Of a DNA stretch of 64,000 nt, positions 33,633-40,844 are shown in pieces; position 1 is the first letter of the stretch; every line of letters starts with the position of its first letter. The stretch spans positions 23,026 through 87,025 of the forward strand of contig CAWFOR010000027.1 in the NCBI GenBank assembly GCA_963817485.1. Reading direction: 5' to 3'. Below the pieces are notes generated by a model, which did no database searches, was not told where the DNA came from, and was given only the letters and a program-made list of their open reading frames with translations. A program made the position numbers and the translations under genes. Origin of the DNA: Hyphomicrobium_A sp963817485 (GTDB taxonomy: Bacteria; Pseudomonadota; Alphaproteobacteria; Rhizobiales; Hyphomicrobiaceae).

Positions 33633-34748
33633 ATGAGCGGTGTGCGGGTTCTGGTCGGGACGCGTAAAGGGGCGTTTGTTCTGAGTGCCGATGGCACGCG
33701 CAAGTCGTGGACTGTCGAGGGTCCGCACTTTCCCGGCTGGGAGATTTACCACGTCAAGGGTTCGCCGGCAGACCCGGATCGGATTTATTGTTCTCAATCG
33801 AGCGGTTGGTTCGGGCAGCAGATCCAATGCTCCAAGGACGGCGGCAAGTCCTGGGCGCCGGTCGGCAACCAGTTCGCCTACGACGGCGATGCCGGCACGC
33901 ACCAGTGGTACGACGGCACCCCGCATCCCTGGGAGTTCAAGCGCGTCTGGCATCTCGAGCCATCGCTCACCGACGCTGACACCGTTTACGCGGGCGCCGA
34001 GGATGCCGCGCTGTTTCGGACCACGGATGGTGGGCAGACGTGGACGGAGCTCGCCGGGCTGCGAGGCCACGGCTCGGGGCCGCGCTGGCAGCCGGGAGCC
34101 GGCGGCATGTGCCTCCACACCATTCTCCTCGATCCGTCCAATCCGAACCGCATGTTCATCGCCATCTCGGCCGCCGGCGCCTTCCGGACCGACGACGGCG
34201 GCAAAACCTGGCGCGCCATCAACCGCGGGCTGCGCTCCCAATACATCCCCGACCCCGAGGCCGAGGTCGGCCACTGCGTGCACCGCATCGCTATGCACCC
34301 CTCGCGCCCGAATGTGCTGTTCATGCAGAAGCATTGGGACGTCATGCGCAGCGACGACGCCGGCGACACCTGGCGCGAGGTGAGCGGCAACCTGCCGACC
34401 GACTTCGGCTTCGTGATCGACGTGCACGCGCACGAGCCGGAGACGATCTATGTCGTCCCCATCAAGAGCGACGCGGAGCACTATCCGCTCGAGGGAAAGC
34501 TGCGCGTCTACCGCAGCCGCAGCGGCGGCGAGGAGTGGGAGGCGCTCTCGAACGGCCTGCCGCAAGCCAACTGCTACGTCAACGTGCTGCGTGACGCCAT
34601 GGCCGTCGACAAGCTCGATGATTGCGGCGTGTACTTCGGCACGACGGGCGGCCAAGTGTATGTCTCGAGCGACGCCGGCGATAGCTGGAGCCCCATCGTG
34701 CGCGATCTTCCCGCCGTGCTGTCGGTGGAGGTGCAGACGCTGTCATGA
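33633..34748 (+). CDS. Cytoplasmic BNR/sialidase-like beta-propeller protein
   Basis: A 371-residue protein of the exo-alpha-sialidase/BNR-repeat type without a signal peptide. Asp-box-type repeats are visible: CSKDGGKSWAPVG, RTTDGGQTWTELA, RTDDGGKTWRAIN, RSDDAGDTWREVS and SSDAGDSWSPI. It begins MSGVRVLVGTRKGAFVLSAD, and GGGAGGAA lies seven bases before the ATG at 33633. Despite common glycosidase labels, no catalytic residues can be assigned. Its stop overlaps the start of a MoaD-like gene (ATGA), so the two are coupled. A protein-binding propeller role is plausible. Confidence 0.85.
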   Translation: MSGVRVLVGTRKGAFVLSADGTRKSWTVEGPHFPGWEIYHVKGSPADPDRIYCSQSSGWFGQQIQCSKDGGKSWAPVGNQFAYDGDAGTHQWYDGTPHPWEFKRVWHLEPSLTDADTVYAGAEDAALFRTTDGGQTWTELAGLRGHGSGPRWQPGAGGMCLHTILLDPSNPNRMFIAISAAGAFRTDDGGKTWRAINRGLRSQYIPDPEAEVGHCVHRIAMHPSRPNVLFMQKHWDVMRSDDAGDTWREVSGNLPTDFGFVIDVHAHEPETIYVVPIKSDAEHYPLEGKLRVYRSRSGGEEWEALSNGLPQANCYVNVLRDAMAVDKLDDCGVYFGTTGGQVYVSSDAGDSWSPIVRDLPAVLSVEVQTLS

Positions 34749-35041
34749 TCCGCGTCATCCTTCCGTCGCATCTGCGCATGCATGCCGACATCAACGGCGA
34801 GGTGACGCCTGCCGGTCGAAGGCGTGGTGACCCAGCGGTCCCTGCTCGATGCGCTCGAAGCGCGTATCCGGTGCTGCGCGGAACCGTCCGCGACTACGCG
34901 ACCCAGCGTCGGCGTCCGTTCTTGCGCTTCTTTGCCTGCCAGCGCGACCTCTCGCTGGAGGCACCCGACACGCCGCTCCCCGAGGCGGTCGTGAGCGGGG
35001 CGCAGCCGTTTCTCATCGTGGCCGCGATTGCGGGCGGGTGA
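34745..35041 (+). CDS. MoaD/ThiS-like ubiquitin-fold protein with two compensating frameshifts
   Basis: A 98-residue frame overlapping the propeller gene by four bases. It starts MIRVILPSHLRMHADINGEV and ends with the di-glycine VAAIAGG, typical of MoaD/ThiS sulfur carriers. Between about 34808 and 34864 the annotated frame gives an Arg-rich, unnatural stretch. The +1 frame there reads LPVEGVVTQRSLLDALEAR, exactly the helix expected before YPVLRGTV. An extra C at 34808-34809 and a lost base near 34864-34865 explain this and restore the frame. Either two sequence errors or a real altered segment. It is likely a sulfur carrier or protein modifier partnered with the propeller. Confidence 0.72.
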   Translation: MIRVILPSHLRMHADINGEVTPAGRRRGDPAVPARCARSAYPVLRGTVRDYATQRRRPFLRFFACQRDLSLEAPDTPLPEAVVSGAQPFLIVAAIAGG

Positions 35042-35117
35042 GCGCGAAACTCGGCCGGACTTCATGCTATTTTAGGTGCGCTCTTCGGGCGTCAGCCAAA
35101 AATGGAGTTTCAATTTC

Positions 35118-35315
35118 GTGACTGTTTGCATCGCATCATTGTGTCGGGACGGCATGATCTTCATGGCGTCCGACCGCATGCTTACGTCGGGCGACATTCA
35201 ATTTGAGCCCGAAGCACCCAAAACGCGGCCGCTCACTACTTCTATAGCCGTCATGCAGAGTCGCGCGCGCGCCTCACAGCCGCTCACGCAACGCGCGATG
35301 AGCTTGAAGATCTAG
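35118..35315 (+). pseudogene. N-terminal remnant of a proteasome-like (Ntn-hydrolase) protein
   Basis: From the GTG at 35118 the frame gives VTVCIASLCRDGMIFMASDR and MLTSGDIQFEPEAPK, then SIAVM. This resembles the start of a family of T1-proteasome-like bacterial proteins whose Thr2 would be the nucleophile and whose body normally extends to more than 180 residues. Here similarity ends at about residue 48 and the frame stops after 65 residues. It therefore looks like a truncated relic. It stands alone between the MoaD-like gene and the PepSY-like gene. Identification rests on remembered family patterns only. Confidence 0.5.
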
Positions 35316-35398
35316 CGGCGCTCGTTGGGCGCGCGCATTCATGCCGAGTTCAGCCGGCGGCAGCTAGATCATCGCTCATGCTGCGTCTCGAGATTTCC

Positions 35399-35695
35399 AT
35401 GCTGCGAATCATTGCCGCTTCGCTCCTCCTCGCCACCGCCATCCTTGCATCCGCTCCCGCGCACGCGGCCGGCTGCTACGCGGATTGGTCGGAGGCGGCT
35501 CCGATCGTGTTGAAGGAAGGCCTCACCACCATCGAGGTGCTGGCGCAGAGCGCGCGGACGAAGATTTCGGGCGACATCGTAAAGACGACGCTGTGCGAGG
35601 AAAACGGCGGCTTCGTCTATCGTCTGCTGATCCGCGAGCCCGCGGGCCGCCTCGTCAACCGTACGGTCGATGCGCGCCTGCCCTTCCCGCCATAG
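35399..35695 (+). CDS. Small periplasmic PepSY-like (FeuN-like) protein
   Basis: A 98-residue exported protein with a signal peptide (residues 1-23, ending APAHAAGC). The mature part, ISGDIVKTTLCEENGGFVYR then LLIREPAGRLVNRTVDARLP, has the PepSY layout (alpha-helix then G-x-V-Y-x-L strands). In Sinorhizobium meliloti the small periplasmic protein FeuN inhibits the sensor FeuQ. This gene lies just upstream of a FeuP/FeuQ-type pair, so an analogous inhibitor role is inferred. The ATG at 35399 was chosen over 35378 because it starts the signal peptide directly. Confidence 0.65.
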   Translation: MLRIIAASLLLATAILASAPAHAAGCYADWSEAAPIVLKEGLTTIEVLAQSARTKISGDIVKTTLCEENGGFVYRLLIREPAGRLVNRTVDARLPFPP

Positions 35696-35756
35696 GCTAA
35701 TTACGCCACTCTGCATTATGCTGGCGCAACTCCAAGCGCCACGACAGGAGGAGCGC

Positions 35757-36116
35757 ATGCCCTACACGGATGGTTTCATAGTCCCGGTGCCGAAGAAAAA
35801 GCTGCCAGCCTATCGGCGCATGGCCCAGAAGGCCGGCAAGATCTGGAAGGAGCACGGCGCGCTCGAGTTCCGCGAGTGCGTCGCCGACGACGTCAAGGTC
35901 GGGAAAAGGACCTCCTTCCCGCGCAGCGTGAAGCTGAAGCGCGGCGAGACGGTCCTCTTCTCCTACATCGTCTTCAAGTCGCGGGCCGACCGCGACCGGG
36001 TCAACGCCAAGGTGATGGCAGACCCGCGGCTCGCCGGGATGATGAGTGGCAAGGATATGCCCTTCGATGGCAAGCGCCTGATTTACGGGGGCTTTGAGGT
36101 CATCGTTGACCTCTAG
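35757..36116 (+). CDS. DUF1428 family protein
   Basis: A 119-residue cytoplasmic protein with the DUF1428 pattern: MPYTDGFIVPVPKKKLPAYR, ALEFRECVADDVKVGK, TVLFSYIVFKSRADRDRVNA and MPFDGKRLIYGGFEVIV. The fold is a ferredoxin-like dimer and the function is unknown. AGGAGGAG sits six bases before the ATG at 35757. It lies between the PepSY-like gene and the response regulator, all on the plus strand. Confidence 0.9.
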   Translation: MPYTDGFIVPVPKKKLPAYRRMAQKAGKIWKEHGALEFRECVADDVKVGKRTSFPRSVKLKRGETVLFSYIVFKSRADRDRVNAKVMADPRLAGMMSGKDMPFDGKRLIYGGFEVIVDL

Positions 36117-36181
36117 CGCTAGGCTGCTATGCCCCTCCTCGCTATATTCGGCTGTAGCCGTGCCAGTCTGAGCGAGGGGAA

Positions 36182-36853
36182 ATGCGTGTCCTTGTCGTAG
36201 AGGATGACAAAGATCTGAACCGTCAGCTCGTCGCCGCGCTGTCGGATGCGGGCTACGCCGTCGACACCGCGTCGGACGGCGAGGAGGGCTATTTCCTCGG
36301 CGACACCGAGCCTTACGACATCGTCATCCTCGACATCGGCTTGCCGAAGATGGACGGCATCTCCATCCTCGAGCAGTGGCGCCGCTCCGACCGCAAGATG
36401 CCGGTCATCATCCTCACCGCCCGCGACCGCTGGAGCGACAAGGTCGCCGGCATGGACGCCGGCGCCGACGACTATCTCGCCAAGCCCTTCCACATGGAGG
36501 AGCTCTTGGCCCGTGTGCGCGCGCAGATGCGCCGCGCCTCGGGACATGCCAAGAGCGAGATCGAGTGCGGTCCCCTCCGGCTCGACACCAAGAGCGCCCG
36601 CGTCACCTGCGACGGCCAGCAGATCAAGCTCACCTCGCACGAGTACCGGCTGCTCGCCTACCTCATGCACCACAATGGCCGCGTCGTATCGCGCACCGAG
36701 CTCGTCGAGCACCTCTACGAGCAGGATTTCGACCGCGACAGCAACACCATCGAGGTGTTCATCGGGCGGCTGCGCAAGAAAATCCCCGTCGACCTCATCG
36801 AGACCGTGCGTGGGCTGGGCTATCGCCTGAGCGAAAAGCCGGGCCAGGCCTAA
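36182..36853 (+). CDS. OmpR-family response regulator, FeuP type
   Basis: A 223-residue response regulator. The receiver domain (1-115) has VVEDDKDL, the phosphorylatable aspartate in IVILDIGLPKMDG, the conserved Thr in LTARDRWSDK and the Lys in DYLAKPFHMEELLARVR. The winged-helix domain (about 125-220) contains LTSHEYRLLAYLMHH and SNTIEVFIGRLRKKI. The wording of both domains closely resembles FeuP, which controls cyclic glucan export and osmoadaptation in rhizobia. It is followed after five bases by its cognate sensor kinase. Confidence 0.9.
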   Translation: MRVLVVEDDKDLNRQLVAALSDAGYAVDTASDGEEGYFLGDTEPYDIVILDIGLPKMDGISILEQWRRSDRKMPVIILTARDRWSDKVAGMDAGADDYLAKPFHMEELLARVRAQMRRASGHAKSEIECGPLRLDTKSARVTCDGQQIKLTSHEYRLLAYLMHHNGRVVSRTELVEHLYEQDFDRDSNTIEVFIGRLRKKIPVDLIETVRGLGYRLSEKPGQA

Positions 36854-36858
36854 AACGG

Positions 36859-38257
36859 ATGCGTTTCAACTCGCTCGCGTTCCGGCTGTTCACCACCGCT
36901 GCGGCGTGGACGCTGCTGGTGCTGCCGATCGCGGGCTTCATCATCTACGGCCTCTACCGCGACGACGTGCAGGCGAGCTTCGACGGCCAGCTGCAGAAGC
37001 TCGTCAATGCCATCACCGTCGACAGCATGGAGAGCGCGCAGGGCCCCCCATCGCCCCCTGCAAACCTCTACGAGCCGCTGTTCGGGGTGACGCATTCGGG
37101 CTGGTACTGGCAGATCACGCCGCTCGACGATCCCAATGCGAGGAAGCTCGTCTCCGCCTCGCTCGCCACCGCGAGTCTCCCTTCCCCCATCGCAAAGAAC
37201 GTCCATCCCGACGCAGTCCGGCGCCCGCTGGATGGACGCCAAGGGTCCTGCCAGCGAGCCGTTGCGACTCGTGGAGGTGGTCGACACGCTCGGGCACGAG
37301 CCAGACAAGCCGCGCTACTCCATCATCGTCGCCGGCCCCGCCGACTGGCTCGATCATCTCGTCTCCAACTTCCGCTACCGGCTGACGACGGCGCTAGCGC
37401 TCGCCGGCATCGGCCTCGTTGCCGTCACGCTGTTCCAGGTGCGCTTCGGGCTCCTGCCGCTGCGCCAGATCGAGGACGGGCTGGCCGCCATCCGCTCCGG
37501 CGCCAAGACGACGCTCGAGGGCGAGCTCCCCGCCGAGATCGAGCCGCTGCAATCTGAGCTCAACGCGCTCATCCATTCCAACCAAGAGATCGTCGACCGC
37601 GCGCGCACGCAGGTCGGCAACCTCGCGCACGCGCTCAAGACCCCACTCGCCGTCATGATCAACGAAACGCGCGGAGACAAAACCGGCCTAGGCTCGAAGG
37701 TCGCCGAGCAGACGCAGATCATGAGCTCCTCGATCACGCGCTACCTCGACCGCGCGCGTATGGCAGCGCGCGTCGGCGTCGCCGGCGGCGTGACGCCGGT
37801 CGCGCCCGTGGTCGAGCCGCTGGTGCGCACGCTGATGCGCATTCACCACGACAAGAAGGTCGAAATCGCGGTCACGTGTCCGCCGGATGCACGCTTCCAG
37901 GGCGAGCGGCAGGATCTGGAGGAGATGCTCGGCAACCTCCTGGACAATGCCTGCAAGTGGGCGCGCCGCAACGTCATCCTGAACGTGGACGTGTCGCCCG
38001 AGAGCGTGCGCACCTCGGCACGCACGCGGCGGGGCCGGCGCCTCTCCATCACGGTCGCAGACGACGGGCCAGGGCTCACCGATGATCAGCGCAGTCGCAT
38101 CGGCAAGCGGGGCCTGCGGCTCGACGAGACCAAGCCCGGCTCCGGGCTCGGGCTCTCTATCGTCATGGACCTGGCGCAGTCCTACCGTGGCTCCTGCGAG
38201 CTGGCCCGCGGGCCCAAGGGCGGACTTGCCGTGCACCTCGAGCTGCCGGCCGCCTGA
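36859..38257 (+). CDS. Sensor histidine kinase, FeuQ type, frameshifted at about 37216
   Basis: About 465 residues in two frames. The first part (36859 to about 37215) gives MRFNSLAFRLFTTAAAWTLL, a first membrane segment and a periplasmic domain. One extra base near 37216 then moves the frame, which continues SGARWMDAKGPASEPLRLVE, a second membrane segment, a HAMP-like linker, the H-box NLAHALKTPLAVM, N-box NLLDNACKWA, G1 DDGPGL and G2 GSGLGLSIV. The span is one base more than a multiple of three. All kinase motifs are intact, so a sequence error is likely. It is the partner of the upstream FeuP-type regulator and possibly of the PepSY-like protein. Confidence 0.85.
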
Positions 38258-38425
38258 AGCAGCTGCGTGAAGCGCGTTGGCCACGCCTCGCCAATTCGCC
38301 GCATTGCGGTCCGTATTCCGCCTTGAATGCTGCACAGTCCCTGGCTAATCCGCTACACTGTGACCTGAGGTCTCGAGGGCCGCGCGTGTCAGCGGCCGAT
38401 AGGCTCAATCGGGGGATTGACACCC

Positions 38426-38896
38426 ATGCGCCACGCGCGCTTCGCCGCCGCCATTGCTCTTCTGCCGCTACTGTCTGCGTGCGGTCCCGGGGGCCCGAAC
38501 AACGCCGATACCGGCCTCGTCGTGGGCGGCATCGCCGGCGGCATCCTTGGCAACCAGGTCGGCAAGGGCTCGGGCAACGTGCTCGCGACCGTGGCGGGCG
38601 CTGTCGTCGGCGGCATCGTCGGCAGTGAGATTGGCCGCCGCATGGACGAGCATGACCGTATGTACGCCCAGCAGGCCGAATACGCCGCGCTGGAGGAGGG
38701 CGAATCCGACCGTCCGCGGCGCTGGCGCAACCCCGACAACGGCCGCTACGGCGACGTGGTCCCGGGCCGGCCCTACAAGCGCGGCGGCATCGATTGCCGC
38801 GACTATACCCACACCATTTATATCGATGGCCGGCCGCAGAGCATGCGCGGCACCGCCTGCCGCAACCCGGACGGCACCTGGCGCAATGTCGCCTAG
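38426..38896 (+). CDS. Glycine-zipper lipoprotein (17 kDa antigen type)
   Basis: A 156-residue lipoprotein. The signal peptide ends in a lipobox LLSAC (Cys near residue 19). A glycine-zipper 2TM segment follows: GLVVGGIAGGILGNQVGKGS and VAGAVVGGIVGSEIGRRMDE. The C-terminal domain has YTHTIYIDGRPQSMRGTACR with an Asn-Pro-Asp-Gly-Thr-Trp ending, as in RT0821-type surface antigens. It probably sits in the outer membrane facing the periplasm. The ATG at 38426 was chosen over the upstream TTG at 38417. Confidence 0.85.
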   Translation: MRHARFAAAIALLPLLSACGPGGPNNADTGLVVGGIAGGILGNQVGKGSGNVLATVAGAVVGGIVGSEIGRRMDEHDRMYAQQAEYAALEEGESDRPRRWRNPDNGRYGDVVPGRPYKRGGIDCRDYTHTIYIDGRPQSMRGTACRNPDGTWRNVA

Positions 38897-39035
38897 CCGG
38901 CGCGTCGCTACCCAATCCCAGATTGCTTAACCGCCGGCCCCGCGCCGCGGCACAACGGCTTGCCCGGGCCGCGAGGCTTGTCAGCTACCGCCGTGCGCCC
39001 TATTCCAGCCTGACGACGGGGCTCGGAAGCGCGCA

Positions 39036-40166
39036 ATGCTAGTGTGGATCGGGTTTGCGATTTTGGCAGCCGCCGTCACGTGGGCGGTGACGCGGCCGTT
39101 GCTTGCGCAAGCGAACGCCAAGGCGTCCGCGCCCGACAGCGAGCTTGCCGTCTATCGCGACCAGCTCGCGGAGATCGAGACCGAGCGCGCGGACGGGCTG
39201 ATCGCGGGCTCGGAAGCCGAGGCCGCGCGCATCGAGGTGGCGCGTCGGCTCATCCGCACGGCGGAAGAGCACGCGCGGCTCGATGCAGCCCCTTCGGCGC
39301 GCGAAGCCTCGCGCCTGCATCAGGCGGCAGTCTATGCCGCGGCCGCAATTCCCGTCGCCGCAATCGCGCTCTATCTCGTGGTCGGGTCGCCGTCGCTGCC
39401 GGGGCGCCCCTATGCCTCCCGCATCAGCGAGCCGGTCGAGCAGGCGAGCGCCGCCGATCTCGTCGCCAAGGTCGAGGCGCACCTGCGCCAGAGCCCCGAC
39501 GACGGCCGCGGCTGGGACGTGCTCGCCCCCGTCTACATGCGCATGGGCGAGTTCCAGCAAGCCGAGGACGCATACGAGCGTGCGATCCGGCTCCTCGGCG
39601 AGTCGCCCGCGCGCCTCGCGGGCTTTGCGCGTGCGGCCATCATGTCCGAGAACGGCGTCGTCAACGAGCCCGCGCGCCAGGCCTACGCGAAGCTGCTCAG
39701 CGCCGATGCGCAGGCGATCGAGCCGCAGGCGTGGCTGGCGATCGCCAAGGAGCAAGACGGCGATCTCGCGGGCGCGACCGCCGAATACCGGCGGCTCTTG
39801 GCGCTGGAGCAGACGAAGGATCCCTGGCGGCAACTGCTCGGCGAACGCTTGAAGGTCGCGACCGCCAAGCTCAACGGCGAGCCCGAGCCGCAGGCGGCCG
39901 CGCCCGACGCCGGCGATGTGGGCGCGATGAGCCCCGAGGCGCGCCAGAAGTTCATCGACAGCATGGTCGCCGGCCTCGCCGACCGCTTGAAGAAGGACGG
40001 AAAGGATCTCGCGGGCTGGATGCAGCTCGTGCGCGCCTATACGGTGCTGGGCAAGAAGCAGGAGGCGGCGACTGCGCTCAGCGATGCGCGCGCCTCATTT
40101 GCGGGCGACGAAAAGTCGTTGGCGCAATTGCACGAGCTGGCGCAAAGCTTAGGCCTCGGCTCGTGA
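39036..40166 (+). CDS. ccmI: Cytochrome c biogenesis protein CcmI (CycH)
   Basis: A 376-residue inner-membrane protein. Two membrane segments, residues about 2-20 and 98-116, flank a cytoplasmic Asp/Glu-rich loop (DQLAEIETERADGLI). The periplasmic TPR domain spans about 140-370 (GRGWDVLAPVYMRMGEFQQA; AWLAIAKEQDGDLAGATAEY). CcmI holds apocytochrome c for haem ligation by CcmF/CcmH. It is first in a ccmI-ccmE-ccmF-ccmH operon, the rhizobial cycHJKL order, and is followed by ccmE after 19 bases. Confidence 0.93.
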   Translation: MLVWIGFAILAAAVTWAVTRPLLAQANAKASAPDSELAVYRDQLAEIETERADGLIAGSEAEAARIEVARRLIRTAEEHARLDAAPSAREASRLHQAAVYAAAAIPVAAIALYLVVGSPSLPGRPYASRISEPVEQASAADLVAKVEAHLRQSPDDGRGWDVLAPVYMRMGEFQQAEDAYERAIRLLGESPARLAGFARAAIMSENGVVNEPARQAYAKLLSADAQAIEPQAWLAIAKEQDGDLAGATAEYRRLLALEQTKDPWRQLLGERLKVATAKLNGEPEPQAAAPDAGDVGAMSPEARQKFIDSMVAGLADRLKKDGKDLAGWMQLVRAYTVLGKKQEAATALSDARASFAGDEKSLAQLHELAQSLGLGS

Positions 40167-40185
40167 GCGCCCACTGGGAGAGAGA

Positions 40186-40650
40186 ATGACAAGGAAGCAG
40201 CGGCGCGGGGTCCTGATCGGCGTGTGTCTCTCGGTCCTGATGACGGCGGTGGGGCTCGTGCTGTTTGCGCTGCGCGACTCGATCGTCTTCTTCCACACGC
40301 CGAGCGACATCGCCGAGAAGCCGATCGAGGCGGGGCAGCGCTTCCGCCTCGGCGGTCTCGTCGCGGCCGGGTCGGTCAAGCGCGGCGAGGGCACCAAGGT
40401 CGATTTCGTCGTCACCGACACGCTGAAGGACATCCCGGTGACGTATGAGGGCGTGCTGCCCGATCTCTTCCGCGAGGGCCAGGGCGTGGTGGCGGAGGGC
40501 AAGCTCTCGGCGGATGGGCACTTCGTTGCCGACACGGTGCTCGCTAAGCACGACGAGACCTATATGCCGCCGGAGGTGGCGAAGGCGCTGCAGGCGAAGG
40601 GCGTGAAGCTCGGTAAGGGCGCGACCCATCCGACGGGGGTAACGCAGTGA
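40186..40650 (+). CDS. ccmE: Haem chaperone CcmE (CycJ)
   Basis: A 154-residue periplasmic haem chaperone with one N-terminal membrane anchor (about residues 8-28) and an OB-fold. Family patterns are FRLGGLVAAGSVKRGEGTKV, FVVTDTLKDIPVTYEGVLPD and LFREGQGVVAEGKL. The covalent haem-binding histidine lies in VLAKHDETYMPPEV. It carries haem from CcmC to CcmF. The next gene, ccmF, is separated by a repeat element of about 160 bases. Confidence 0.95.
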   Translation: MTRKQRRGVLIGVCLSVLMTAVGLVLFALRDSIVFFHTPSDIAEKPIEAGQRFRLGGLVAAGSVKRGEGTKVDFVVTDTLKDIPVTYEGVLPDLFREGQGVVAEGKLSADGHFVADTVLAKHDETYMPPEVAKALQAKGVKLGKGATHPTGVTQ

Positions 40651-40676
40651 TCGGGTGCCATGCTCCTGCACGTTTA

Positions 40677-40834
40677 CCCCTCACCCGAGCCGTCATGGCG
40701 AAGCTGCGCGTCGCATGAGCGCCGGCCTCTCCCCTTGGGAGAGGTGAGAGGAGCAGGAGCATTGTCCGTCGACTCACCTCTCCCCGGTGGGGAGAGGTCG
40801 GAAGCGATCGCACGATCGCGTCCGGGTGAGGGGC
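40677..40834. repeat. REP/RIME-like intergenic palindromic element between ccmE and ccmF
   Basis: The element is bounded by CCCCTCACCCG (40678-40688) and its inverse CGGGTGAGGGG (40822-40832). Inside are two hairpins with related arms, CCTCTCCC(40726-40733)/GGGAGAGG(40737-40744) and ACCTCTCCCC(40776-40785)/GGGGAGAGGT(40789-40798). GAGGTGAG (40741-40748) also pairs with CTCACCTC (40773-40780). Elements of this kind are scattered in intergenic regions of Rhizobiales genomes. It fills the whole ccmE-ccmF gap and ends about 10 bases before ccmF. No second copy was noticed in this window. Confidence 0.8.
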
Positions 40835-40844
40835 AGGTCGCTCC

